From Mycobacterium sp. PS03-16 (GTDB lineage Bacteria; Actinomycetota; Actinomycetes; Mycobacteriales; Mycobacteriaceae): a stretch of 64,000 nucleotides of DNA. The first letter of the stretch is position 1; the number at the start of each line of letters is the position of its first letter. Location of the stretch: NCBI RefSeq assembly GCF_004570325.1, contig NZ_SPQO01000009.1, positions 1 through 64,000 on the forward strand, written 5' to 3'. A model generated the notes under the pieces. That model did not search any database. It saw nothing but the letters and a program-made list of their open reading frames with translations, and had not been told where the DNA came from. Of the stretch, positions 18,231-26,077 are shown piece by piece. The translations under genes and the position numbers were made by a program.

Positions 18231-18958
18231 GACGCGTGGGTGGTGCGGGCCGGCTGGTCCTGCAGCGCGAGCAGCGAGTCGCGGCCCTGCATGATGTGCT
18301 CGGCCATCAGCGCACCGGCCCGCTGGGCCTCGCCCGCGGCGATGGCATCGCGCACCATGCGATGGAAGAGGTTCGACCGTTCGCTCTGCGCCCGGCTCTG
18401 ATGGCGGAACACCTGGTACACCAGCGGGATGTCGACGGCGTGCACCAGCAGCGCCGACAGCCGCCGGTGCTGGGCGCCGTCGACGATGGCCTGGTGAAAG
18501 GCGTTGTTGGCGGCGGTGATCTGGCGCAGCCCGATCTCGGGGGCGACGTCGGGGTCGGCCACCGCCTCGATGCCCGCGTCGAATTCGGCGATCGCATGGT
18601 CCAGCTCGGCGATGCCGTCGGCGGTCATCCGCATCGCGGCGCGTTCGGCGGCCAGGGACTCCAGGCGCGCGCGCAGTTCGTACAGGTCGCGGATGTCGGT
18701 CTCCGACATCGTCGCCACCACCGCGCCGCGGTTGCGTTCGATGGTGACCAACCCGTCGGCGGCCAACGCGCGCAACGCTTCCCGCACCGGGGTGCGGGAC
18801 AGGTCGAACATCTCCCCGATGCGCTGTTCCACCAGCCGGGAACCCGGCTCGAACTGCCCCTCCACGATCGCCCGCCGGATCAGCCGGTAGGCACGCTCCG
18901 AGCGGCCGCGCGGGATCGCCGGATCGGTCACCTCACGCACCGCCCGAGGTGGCCGCAC
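18227..18958 (-). CDS. GntR-family transcriptional regulator (FadR/FCD subfamily)
   Basis: Repressor-type regulator, 243 aa. The N-terminal winged HTH is clear (YRLIRRAIVEGQFEPGSRL, FDLSRTPVREALRALAADGLV), followed by an all-helical FCD effector domain (DIRDLYELRARLESLAAERAA, FHQAIVDGAQHRRLSALL). FCD domains often bind carboxylates or acyl compounds through metal-ligated His residues. The longest start is GTG at 18958, which overlaps the CMD gene; in-frame GTG codons at 18940 and 18931 are alternatives. Candidate operators of FadR type are seen at 10821 and 19980, which would link the two catabolic transcription units. Confidence 0.88.
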   Translation of the reverse strand: MRPPRAVREVTDPAIPRGRSERAYRLIRRAIVEGQFEPGSRLVEQRIGEMFDLSRTPVREALRALAADGLVTIERNRGAVVATMSETDIRDLYELRARLESLAAERAAMRMTADGIAELDHAIAEFDAGIEAVADPDVAPEIGLRQITAANNAFHQAIVDGAQHRRLSALLVHAVDIPLVYQVFRHQSRAQSERSNLFHRMVRDAIAAGEAQRAGALMAEHIMQGRDSLLALQDQPARTTHAS

Positions 18959-19571
18959 CGATGTCGAGCACCTCGCCGTCTGCGGAGGACACCTCGACCA
19001 CCGGGTCGTCGCGGTCGTCGAACTCCAGCCGCAGCGCGCGCGACATGATCGCGTGCATCACGTACATCGTTGTGGTGTAGGTGAACTCGAGGATCTCCTG
19101 GTCGCTGAACACCGCCCGCAACTGCGTGAACAGCGTCTCGGGGACGCGTCCGTGCTGGGCGGCCAGGCAGTCGGTGTAGGCGAGCAGGAGCCGTTCGGTG
19201 TGGTCGAAGCAGTCGGCGGTCTGCCAGGACGGGATCGCGGCGATCTTCTCCTCCGACAGGCCCGCCGACCGGCAGGCCTTGCAGTGCTGGGAGAAGACGA
19301 ACTGGCTGCCGACCACCCAGCCCGCGCGGATCTGGCCGAGTTCGCGGTGGTCGGCCCGGATCCTGACCTCCTGGCGGTAGAGCCGGAAGCCCCGCACGGC
19401 GTGGCGCAACGCGGCGGGAGACTGGGCGAACACCGTCCACCAGTCGCCGGTCGTGCCGCCGACCGCCCCGGGTTCGGCGACCGGGTCGCGGTCGCCGAAC
19501 ATGAAGTCGTACATGCTGCGGGTGAAGTCGTCGCCGACCTCGGCCCTGGGCACTTGGTTCAGACGTGGCAC
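18933..19571 (-). CDS. Carboxymuconolactone decarboxylase (CMD/AhpD-like) family protein
   Basis: All-helical CMD-fold protein, 212 aa. It carries a CxxC pair in HCKACRSAGL, the redox or proton-relay motif of AhpD-like members, within the usual VVGSQFVFSQHCKAC helix. Such proteins act either as decarboxylases or as peroxidase-linked thiol proteins; the CxxC favours the latter, but this is inference. Located between an NTF2-like gene and the GntR regulator on one strand with short spacing or overlap, so probably in one operon. Confidence 0.82.
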   Translation of the reverse strand: MPRLNQVPRAEVGDDFTRSMYDFMFGDRDPVAEPGAVGGTTGDWWTVFAQSPAALRHAVRGFRLYRQEVRIRADHRELGQIRAGWVVGSQFVFSQHCKACRSAGLSEEKIAAIPSWQTADCFDHTERLLLAYTDCLAAQHGRVPETLFTQLRAVFSDQEILEFTYTTTMYVMHAIMSRALRLEFDDRDDPVVEVSSADGEVLDIGAATSGGA

Positions 19572-19584
19572 GGTGGGCTCCTGT

Positions 19585-19953
19585 TCAGCCGGCGGGGACG
19601 ATCGTGCGGCCGGCGAAGCGCCAGCGACCGTCGTTTCTGCGATAGGTGTCGTGGTAGCGGCCGACCATCGGCGGTTCGCCGTTGGCCCGCATCAGCAGGA
19701 AATCGACCACGCCGGAGGCGGTTTCGCCGTCGATGTCGAACTCGTGGTTAACACACAGGTGCCGGCCGCCCGCTGTCGCGGCCGCGATGGCGGTGAAGAA
19801 CGTGCTGAGCTGCTCGTGACCGGTCGGCCGCTGACCGCCGAACTCGACGGTCGCGTCGGGGTCGAAGAGGTCCAGCAGCGCATCCATCGCGCCGTCATCG
19901 AACCGGTGGCAGTACTGGGCGGTGAGCTTGGCCAGGGCGGCGTCGTCGGTCAT
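19585..19953 (-). CDS. NTF2/SnoaL-like nuclear transport factor fold protein
   Basis: Small alpha+beta barrel protein, 122 aa. Pattern YCHRFDDGAMDALLDLFDPDATVEFGG followed by FFTAIAAA and C-terminal strands ending GRWRFAGRTIVPAG is typical of SnoaL-like polyketide or steroid isomerase/hydratase folds. The ATG at 19953 follows a GGGAG ribosome site. A longer frame upstream overlaps the TetR gene and is rejected. First gene of the unit that continues with CMD, GntR and SDR genes, preceded by a palindrome at 19980. Could be an isomerase or dehydratase for a cyclic intermediate. Confidence 0.82.
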   Translation of the reverse strand: MTDDAALAKLTAQYCHRFDDGAMDALLDLFDPDATVEFGGQRPTGHEQLSTFFTAIAAATAGGRHLCVNHEFDIDGETASGVVDFLLMRANGEPPMVGRYHDTYRRNDGRWRFAGRTIVPAG

Positions 19954-19979
19954 CGCGCTCCCATCGTCGAGTCGAACCG

Positions 19980-19993
19980 GATTGTATTCAATC
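19980..19993. promoter_or_regulatory. Candidate GntR/FadR-type operator GATTG-TATT-CAATC
   Basis: A 5-bp inverted repeat around TATT lies 27 bp upstream of the NTF2-like start. The inner ATTGTATTCAAT differs by one base from ATTGTATACAAT, a recognition pattern known for FCD-type GntR regulators. The gntR gene is the third gene of the transcription unit this site precedes, so autoregulation is likely. Confidence 0.5.
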
Positions 19994-20062
19994 GCAGTGA
20001 TGAACGACCCGTCAACAGTGCCGTTGGCGGCTATGGGGGCGAAATCGCGTACAGTTCCGATG

Positions 20063-20719
20063 TCAGCGACGCACGCCAGACAGCACCATCTCGGCGAACA
20101 CATCGCCGATCTGGGCCAGCGTGTTGCGGCCGCCGGGCACATACCAGCGGTGGATCCAGTTGTGCATGCCCAGGATGCCGAGCATGACGAGCCGGGTGTC
20201 GAGGTCGGCGCGGAACACCCCGGAGGCGACACCCTCCTCGATGATGGAGAGCAGCGTCTTGCCGTAGGCGTCGGCGTTGGCGACGATGCCCTCGGCCTCG
20301 GGGATGACCGCGATGTGCTGGCTCTCGCTGAACAACAGGAACAGCTCGGGATAGTTCTGCAGATCGTCGAGATAGGCACGCAACGCGCGACGCAGCTTCT
20401 CGTCGGCGGGCGCATCGGCGTCTCGCGCCTCGCGGCAGTGCGCGGTCATCTCGTGCGCGGGCTGGTCGATGAGGGCGACGAGCAGTTCCTCTTTGGTGCC
20501 GACGTAGTAGTACAGCGACGCGCGGTTGATGCCCACCTCGGTGGCGACGTCCTCGAGCCGGGCGCGGGCGAACCCCTCCCGCCGGAACACGACGGTGGCG
20601 CCTTCCAGGATCGTCCGCCAACGCTCGTTGGAGGCGCGGCGGTCGGCGGTGCGGCGTTCGGCCCGGCGTCGGGCGTTGTCGCTCTGGGGGCGTGCGGCTG
20701 GAATCGTCGGCCTCCTCAC
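20063..20719 (-). CDS. TetR-family transcriptional regulator
   Basis: TetR repressor, 218 aa. The HTH occupies about residues 35-80 (ILEGATVVFRREGFARARLEDVATEVGI, NRASLYYYVGTKEELLVALI). The C-terminal ligand domain is helical with a typical dimer-forming end. The first 30 residues are Arg-rich. The GTG at 20719 with AGGAGG-like sequence nearby is the longest start and later starts are possible. A four-hexamer repeat lies about 75-95 bp upstream and recurs before two luciferase-like genes, so this protein is the best candidate to bind it and control the local regulon. Confidence 0.88.
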   Translation of the reverse strand: MRRPTIPAARPQSDNARRRAERRTADRRASNERWRTILEGATVVFRREGFARARLEDVATEVGINRASLYYYVGTKEELLVALIDQPAHEMTAHCREARDADAPADEKLRRALRAYLDDLQNYPELFLLFSESQHIAVIPEAEGIVANADAYGKTLLSIIEEGVASGVFRADLDTRLVMLGILGMHNWIHRWYVPGGRNTLAQIGDVFAEMVLSGVRR

Positions 20720-20791
20720 CTGCCGGGTCGTCGTGTCAACCTACGCCATCAGCGCTGCGAGCTGCAGCGGCGCACTAGGGACAGACCGTTC

Positions 20792-20815
20792 GTGAACGTG
20801 AACGTAGACGTTGAC
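20792..20815. promoter_or_regulatory. Four-hexamer repeat operator (copy B) upstream of tetR
   Basis: Hexamers GTGAAC, GTGAAC, GTAGAC and GTTGAC in tandem, between the enoyl-CoA hydratase stop and the TetR start, both on the minus strand. Same pattern as copies at 15355 and 21639. Its position upstream of only the tetR gene suggests autoregulation. Confidence 0.6.
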
Positions 20816-20848
20816 AATTTCGTGTCGGCGTCGTAGCGTCCGGGATGT

Positions 20849-21619
20849 TCAGCGTCGATCGAGTCGCGCCATGGCGGCGCGGAAGTCGTCGTGCTCCATG
20901 GCGGCGGCCTCGAGGGACAGCGACAACGGGAGGACGGCCCCGCATGCCATGGCGAGCAGACGGTTGACCGACGCCTTGGTGCCCTGCACGGCCTGCGGCG
21001 CCAGGCCGGCGAGCCGTCCGGCGGTGGCCATCGCCGACGGCACCACGTCGGCGGCCGGCAGGACCCGGGTGATCAGGCCGAAGCGTTCGGCCTCGGCGGC
21101 GGTGAGGATCTCGCCCGTCATGAGGAGGTGTTTGGCCCTGTTGATGCCCACGAGCAGCGGCCAGATGGCCGCCGCGCCGTTGCCGGCCGGCAGCGCCGCA
21201 TGTACATGCAGATCGCCCAGCTTCGCGCCGTCGGCCATGTACGAGATGTCGGCCAGGGTGGCCAGCACCGCACCCAGGCCGATGGCGTGCCCGTTGACGG
21301 CGGCGATCAGCGGTTTCGACAGCCCGACGATGTCCTCGACGATGTGGCGGGCCTCCTCGATCGGGGTGCGGCCGGTGCGGGTGGCGTACGCGCGATCCGG
21401 GGATTCGTCGCCTCCGGTCGAGAACGACCGGCCGGCGCCGGTGAGGACCACCGCCCGTACCCGGCTGTCGTCCTGGGCGGCGGCGAATACCGTCGACAGC
21501 TCCGAATGCATCACGTCGTCAACGGCATTCGCGCGGTCGGGGCGGTTGAGCGTGAGCACGGCGACGCCGTCGGCGGAGACGGTGATCTCGATGGTGCGGT
21601 ACATGGCGGGGTCGAGCAC
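20849..21619 (-). CDS. Enoyl-CoA hydratase/isomerase family protein
   Basis: Crotonase-fold protein, 256 aa. GAGRSFSTGGDESPD and NGHAIGLGAVLATLADI supply the oxyanion hole region. The segment HAALPAGNGAAAIWPLLVG lacks the usual catalytic Glu pair, so activity could differ from hydration. The GTG at 21619 is the longest start; ATG at 21604 (MYRTIEI) is a good alternative and would begin the domain at the usual point. Divergent from a luciferase-like gene across copy C of the hexamer repeat, hence likely co-regulated with it. Confidence 0.86.
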   Translation of the reverse strand: MLDPAMYRTIEITVSADGVAVLTLNRPDRANAVDDVMHSELSTVFAAAQDDSRVRAVVLTGAGRSFSTGGDESPDRAYATRTGRTPIEEARHIVEDIVGLSKPLIAAVNGHAIGLGAVLATLADISYMADGAKLGDLHVHAALPAGNGAAAIWPLLVGINRAKHLLMTGEILTAAEAERFGLITRVLPAADVVPSAMATAGRLAGLAPQAVQGTKASVNRLLAMACGAVLPLSLSLEAAAMEHDDFRAAMARLDRR

Positions 21620-21638
21620 GGCGCCGTCCTCTCGGTGT

Positions 21639-21662
21639 GTGAACGTGAACGTCGATGTTGAC
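21639..21662. promoter_or_regulatory. Four-hexamer repeat operator (copy C) in a divergent promoter
   Basis: Hexamers GTGAAC, GTGAAC, GTCGAT and GTTGAC in tandem between the divergent enoyl-CoA hydratase and luciferase-like genes. The last hexamer contains TTGAC and is followed by TATAGGAGG, so the repeat overlaps the promoter and ends just before the ribosome site at 21666. Third copy of the pattern at 15355 and 20792. Confidence 0.6.
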
Positions 21663-21679
21663 TATAGGAGGATGCGGAC

Positions 21680-22831
21680 ATGCTGACATTCGGGACCTTC
21701 ATCGCGCCCTACCACCCGGTGCGGGAGAGCCCGCTCACCACCTATGAGCGCGACCTCGAACTGATCGCCTGGTGCGACCGTTGGGGTTTCGACGAAGCCT
21801 GGGTGGGCGAGCATCACTCGGCAGCGTGGGAGAACATCGCCGACCCGGCGATGTTCCTGGCCGTCGCCGGACAGCGCACCAGCCGCATCCGGCTCGGCAC
21901 CGGCGTGATCAGCCTGCCGTACCACCATCCGATGATGGTGGCCGACCGCATCGTGCAGCTGGACTACCTCACCGGCGGCCGCGCGATGCTCGGTGTCGGG
22001 CCGGGCGCGCTGATCTCCGACGCGACCATGATGGGCATCGACCCGGTCACCCAGCGGCCCCGGATGAACGAGGCCCTCGGCGTCATCACCCGGTTGCTCG
22101 CGGGGGAGACCGTCACCCACCACAGTGACTGGTTCACCCTGAACGAGGCTCGGCTGCAACTCCTTCCGGTCAACGGTGCGATGCCGGTGGCGGTCGCGTC
22201 GAGCACGTCGCCGTCGGGCATGGTCGCAGCCGGCACCCACGGCGTCGGCGTGCTGTCGCTGGGCGCCGGACTGATCGGCGGGCAGAAGGACCTGGCCGCG
22301 CACTGGGCGCTCGGGGAGAAGGCCGCTGCCGACAACGGCAGGGAGTTCCGCCGCGACGGCTGGCGCCTGGTCATCCGCGCGCACCTGGCCCCGACCCGCG
22401 AGCAGGCCGTCGCCGAGGTCCGGGAGGGCCGCGAGGCCGAGCGGATCGGATACTTCAAACGCGTGGCGGGGCTGAAGAACGATTACACGCTGGAGCAGGA
22501 GATCGAGGAGGACGCCGCGATTGTCGGCACCCCGGACGACATGATCGCCGCGCTGCACCGCCTGCAGCAGCTCACCGGCGGATTCGGCGGCTTCCTGGTG
22601 CTCGCCGGTGACTGGGCCGACCGGGAGGCGACCCTGCGCAGCTACGAACTCATGGGGCGCTACGTCATTCCGGAGTTCCGCGGCCATCTCGACCCGCTGC
22701 GCGCGAGCTACGACATGGTGGTGGCCAAGAAGCGCGACTACGGCGCCCCGGCGATGGCGGCGATCAAGAAGGCCTACGAGGACGCGGGCCAGCACATGCC
22801 CGACGACCTCAACCCGACCAATCTGCGCTGA
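21680..22831 (+). CDS. LLM-class flavin-dependent monooxygenase (limonene monooxygenase-like)
   Basis: Luciferase-fold monooxygenase, 383 aa, clearly paralogous to the enzyme at 15386 (FIAPYHPVRESPLTTYERDLELI, GFDEAWVGEHHS, IRLGTGVISLPYHHP, LGVGPGALISDATMMGI). The ATG at 21680 lies 8 bases after AGGAGG. An earlier ATG at 21672 is closed by a stop after four codons and is not used. The shared operator with the 15386 gene suggests that both oxygenases are induced together, perhaps for two oxidation steps or two isomers. Substrate unknown. Confidence 0.88.
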   Translation: MLTFGTFIAPYHPVRESPLTTYERDLELIAWCDRWGFDEAWVGEHHSAAWENIADPAMFLAVAGQRTSRIRLGTGVISLPYHHPMMVADRIVQLDYLTGGRAMLGVGPGALISDATMMGIDPVTQRPRMNEALGVITRLLAGETVTHHSDWFTLNEARLQLLPVNGAMPVAVASSTSPSGMVAAGTHGVGVLSLGAGLIGGQKDLAAHWALGEKAAADNGREFRRDGWRLVIRAHLAPTREQAVAEVREGREAERIGYFKRVAGLKNDYTLEQEIEEDAAIVGTPDDMIAALHRLQQLTGGFGGFLVLAGDWADREATLRSYELMGRYVIPEFRGHLDPLRASYDMVVAKKRDYGAPAMAAIKKAYEDAGQHMPDDLNPTNLR

Positions 22832-22846
22832 CGATCGGGTCCGGCC

Positions 22847-23395
22847 TCACCGGGCGCCGTGCACCATGGCGTCGAGCACCGCGTCGAGGTTGCCGACACC
22901 GCCGGTGAACGGGCTGCCCCGCAACAGCACCCGCGTTCCCGCGGGTGTCACGGCCACCAGCTCCGGTGCGCTGGACGCCAGCCGCATCCGCCGGGTGAAC
23001 GTGACCTGGTCCAGCGGGGCGACGATCTCACCGCCGGCGTCGACGAAGACGCGGTAGCGCCGGTCGAACACCGCGGCCGGACGGCGCTCGCGCAACGGGG
23101 TGGACCGCGACCGGCGGTGCGCGCTCACGGCGCGCATCATGCCCGCGAACGAAGCGACGCCGACGGCCAGGAAGGCGGCGCCGATGGCCATCGACCGCGG
23201 CGCCGGCGTGCCGGTGAGTGCGGTCAGCAGGGTGACGAGGCCGAACATGCCGAACACCAGCGCGCCGATGATCAGCAGCAGGATGGCCACCTCCGACGGG
23301 GTGTGTCCGCGGTCGAACAGCAGTACCCGGTCGGCGTCCTCGGCCACGACGAACCGGCCGGTCTCCGCGACCACCAGCGGTTCGTTCACGGCCAC
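22847..23395 (-). CDS. Hypothetical membrane protein with two transmembrane segments
   Basis: A 182-aa protein of unknown function. An N-terminal soluble stretch (LVVAETGRFVVAEDADRVLLFDRG) is followed by two hydrophobic segments (about residues 35-60 and 69-88), an Arg-rich loop and a C-terminal beta-rich part (YRVFVDAGGEIVAPLDQVTFTRRM). This looks like a small membrane-anchored sensor or structural protein, but no family is recognised. GTG at 23395 is used; a GTG six bases further in is possible. Convergent with the luciferase-like gene and downstream of the urt operon without obvious coupling. Confidence 0.65.
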   Translation of the reverse strand: MAVNEPLVVAETGRFVVAEDADRVLLFDRGHTPSEVAILLLIIGALVFGMFGLVTLLTALTGTPAPRSMAIGAAFLAVGVASFAGMMRAVSAHRRSRSTPLRERRPAAVFDRRYRVFVDAGGEIVAPLDQVTFTRRMRLASSAPELVAVTPAGTRVLLRGSPFTGGVGNLDAVLDAMVHGAR

Positions 23396-23441
23396 AGCAT
23401 CGCATCACCGGGCGCCGGCGCCAACGGTGGGAGCGCGGTAT

Positions 23442-24134
23442 CTAGATCGCCATGGCGGCGCGCACGTCGGCCTCCGAGGCCGACCCACCCGTACCGCTGG
23501 AGGTGATACGGCCGGCCTCGAGGATGTAGTACCGCTGCGCGGATTCCAGCGCGAACCCGATGTGCTGTTCGACCAGCAGCACGCCGAGGTCCCCGCGCGC
23601 GGTGAGCGCGGTGATGGCGCCCTCGATCTCGGCGACCACCGACGGCTGGATACCCTCCGTCGGCTCGTCGAGGATCAGGCACCTCGGGCCGGTGATGAGC
23701 GCGCGCGCGATCGCGAGCTGCTGACGCTGACCACCGGAGAGCAGCCCGGCCCGCCGCGTGAGCAGTTCCTTGAGCGCGGGGAACAGGTCGAGCTGTTCGT
23801 CGATCAGCGCCTTGCCGTTCTTCCGACCGTCGGCCACCACCTGCAGGTTCTCCGCCGTGGTCAACTGCCCGAAGGATTGCTGCCCCTGCGGCACATAGGC
23901 CAGGCCCCGCGCCACGCGGGCGCTGGGCCGCAACCGGGTGATGTCCTCGCCGTCGAACAGCACCGTGCCCGCCGAGCACTTCAGCAGGCCCACCGCCGCG
24001 CGCAGCAGCGTAGTCTTACCGGCGCCGTTGTGCCCCATCACCGCCGCGACGCCGTCGACCGGGACCTCGATGCTGGCGCCGTGGATGACCTCCGAACGCC
24101 CGTACCCGGTACGGACGTCGATGAGCTGCAACAT
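23442..24134 (-). CDS. urtE: Urea ABC transporter ATP-binding protein UrtE
   Basis: LivF-type ABC ATPase, 230 aa. Walker A GHNGAGKTT near residue 34, Q-loop YVPQGQQSF, signature LSGGQRQQLAIARAL, Walker B CLILDEPTEGIQPS and the switch His in VEQHIGFAL. The TEGIQPS wording after Walker B is characteristic of UrtE within the branched-chain amino acid transporter family. Last gene of the urtABCDE operon, starting directly after the urtD stop. Works with UrtD to drive high-affinity urea (or short-chain amide) uptake. Confidence 0.92.
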   Translation of the reverse strand: MLQLIDVRTGYGRSEVIHGASIEVPVDGVAAVMGHNGAGKTTLLRAAVGLLKCSAGTVLFDGEDITRLRPSARVARGLAYVPQGQQSFGQLTTAENLQVVADGRKNGKALIDEQLDLFPALKELLTRRAGLLSGGQRQQLAIARALITGPRCLILDEPTEGIQPSVVAEIEGAITALTARGDLGVLLVEQHIGFALESAQRYYILEAGRITSSGTGGSASEADVRAAMAI

Positions 24135-24959
24135 CTATGAACCCTCCTCGACCAGGTCTGCGGGGATGCCGTCCGCGCCGGCGGCCGCGGTGCCGAGGTA
24201 GACCTCCTGGACTCTCGGGTTGGCCTGCACCTCGGCGACCGTGCCCTCGGCGATCACCTGACCGCGCGCGAGCACCGTGACCGAGGTGGCGAACGCCCGC
24301 ATGAAGTCCATGTCGTGTTCGACCACCACCACGGTGCGCTCACCGCCGATGCGGCGCAACAGGTTCCCGGTCTCCTCGCGTTCCTCGGTGCTCATCCCGG
24401 CGACCGGCTCGTCGAGCAGCAGCACGTCGGCGTTCTGCACCAGCAGCATGCCGATCTCGAGCCACTGCTTCTGCCCGTGGGCGAGCACGCCGGCGGGCTG
24501 CTCGGCCAGGTCGGTCAACCCGATGGTGTCGAGCGCCTCCTCGATGGCCGGCAGCACCCCGGAGCGGCGCCGCAGCAGCGTCCACGCCGATCGCTGTGCA
24601 CCGGCGGCGATGTCGAGGTTCTGCAGCACCGTGAGCTGTTCGAAGACGCTGGCGGTCTGAAAGGTCCGGCCCACCCCGAGCCGGGCGATCTGGTGCACCT
24701 TTTTGCCGAGCAGTTCGACGCCGGACTTGTTGACCGACCCGGATGCGTTCACCAGGCCGGTGATCGCGTCGATCACCGTGGTCTTGCCGGCGCCGTTGGG
24801 CCCGATGAGGAACCGCAGATCTCCCTGGAACAACGTCAGGTCGACGTCGCTGACGGCTTTGAACCCGTCGAAATCGACGGTGAGCCCCCGCACCTGCAGG
24901 TACTGGGCGCCCATCCCCGCGTTGCCGCCGGCGATGGGTGCGCGGTCGGCGTCAATCAT
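24135..24959 (-). CDS. urtD: Urea ABC transporter ATP-binding protein UrtD
   Basis: LivG-type ABC ATPase, 274 aa. Walker A GPNGAGKTTVID, Q-loop TFQTASVFEQLTV, a degenerate signature LAHGQKQWLEIGMLL in place of LSGGQ as is usual for UrtD, Walker B DVLLLDEPVAGMS, and switch His in VVEHDMDFMR. The ATG at 24959 overlaps the urtC stop (ATGA), which decides the start against the long upstream open frame. Its C-terminus (ADLVEEGS) ends immediately before the urtE start. Confidence 0.92.
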   Translation of the reverse strand: MIDADRAPIAGGNAGMGAQYLQVRGLTVDFDGFKAVSDVDLTLFQGDLRFLIGPNGAGKTTVIDAITGLVNASGSVNKSGVELLGKKVHQIARLGVGRTFQTASVFEQLTVLQNLDIAAGAQRSAWTLLRRRSGVLPAIEEALDTIGLTDLAEQPAGVLAHGQKQWLEIGMLLVQNADVLLLDEPVAGMSTEEREETGNLLRRIGGERTVVVVEHDMDFMRAFATSVTVLARGQVIAEGTVAEVQANPRVQEVYLGTAAAGADGIPADLVEEGS

Positions 24960-26077
24960 CGGGCGGCTCCCACCTTCTCGATGTCGGGGTCTGGGTCGGG
25001 TTCGGTGGTCGATTCCGGTTCGGCAGCGGGGGGTTTGCGGACGCGACGGCGTTTGAGCAGCACGGACACCCCGGCCAGCCCCGCGGGGAAGAACCCGACC
25101 ACCACGATGAACAACAGACCCTGGGCGTAGATCCACTCCGACGGGAAGCGTTCGGAGAACAGCGTCTGCGCCCACGCGACCCCGATGGCGCCGAGCACCG
25201 GACCCAGCAGCGTGGTGCGGCCACCGATCGCGACGCCGATCAGGAACGCGATCGAGGGCAGGATGCCGACCTGCGACGGCGCCATGAACCCGACGATCGG
25301 TGTGAACAGCGCCCCGGCGATCGACGCGAACAGCGCGGCGACGGTGTAGGCGACGACTTTGATGTTGGCCGGATCGTAGCCCAGGAAGCGGACCCGCTCC
25401 TCGCCGTCGCGCACCGCGACCAGCAGTTCGCCGTAGCGGCTCTGCATGAGTTGGCGCACCACGGCGACCACACCCAGGAGCACGCCGGCGGCGATGAAGT
25501 ACAGCATCTGCTTGTTGAGCGGGTCGTTGAGCGTGAAGCCGAAGAACGTGCGGAAGTTGGTGAGCCCGTTGCTGCCGCCGAGGCTCATCTGACCGACCAG
25601 CAGGATGGCCAGCGCCGCTGCGAGCGCCTGCGACAGGATCGCGAAATAGGCACCCTTGACGCGGCGCTTGAACACGCCGAAGCCCAGCACCGCCGCGATG
25701 CCGGTCGGGACCACCACGATCGCCAGCAGGGTGAAGGCGGGGGAGGCGAACGGCGCCCAGTAGGCGGGCAGCTCGCGGACCCCGGCGATCTGCATGAAAT
25801 CGGGCACGTCGTCGCCGCGCAGCTGCGCATCGGCGATCTTGAGGTGCATGCCCATCATGTAGCCGCCGAGGCCGAAGAAGACGCCCTGACCCAGCACCAG
25901 CATTCCGCCCCGGCCCCAGGCCAGCCCGATCCCGACCGCGACGATCGCGAAGCACAGGAACTTGGCGAGCAGGCCGAGCCGGAAGTCCGACAGCACCGCC
26001 GGCGCGACCGCGAAGAGCAGCAGCGCGGCCACGCCGAACCCCATCCACGTCTGCCGGCGTCCCAGCAGGGTTCTCAT
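24956..26077 (-). CDS. urtC: Urea ABC transporter permease UrtC
   Basis: LivM-type inner-membrane permease, 373 aa, with about nine to ten hydrophobic segments. Family wording includes WGRGGMLVLGQGVFFGLGGYMMGMHL, RRVKGAYFAILSQALAAALAIL and GGSNGLTNF. The cytosolic coupling region VAVRDGEERVRFLGYDPANIKVVAY contacts the ATPases in this family. The C-terminal 35 residues are acidic and Pro-rich. ATG at 26077 overlaps the urtB stop (ATGA). Confidence 0.92.
   Translation of the reverse strand: MRTLLGRRQTWMGFGVAALLLFAVAPAVLSDFRLGLLAKFLCFAIVAVGIGLAWGRGGMLVLGQGVFFGLGGYMMGMHLKIADAQLRGDDVPDFMQIAGVRELPAYWAPFASPAFTLLAIVVVPTGIAAVLGFGVFKRRVKGAYFAILSQALAAALAILLVGQMSLGGSNGLTNFRTFFGFTLNDPLNKQMLYFIAAGVLLGVVAVVRQLMQSRYGELLVAVRDGEERVRFLGYDPANIKVVAYTVAALFASIAGALFTPIVGFMAPSQVGILPSIAFLIGVAIGGRTTLLGPVLGAIGVAWAQTLFSERFPSEWIYAQGLLFIVVVGFFPAGLAGVSVLLKRRRVRKPPAAEPESTTEPDPDPDIEKVGAAR

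Noticed and set aside
21672..21686. Four-codon micro-ORF just before the luciferase-like gene
   Set aside because: Its ATG directly abuts the AGGAGG, too close for initiation; the spacing is ideal for the ATG at 21680.
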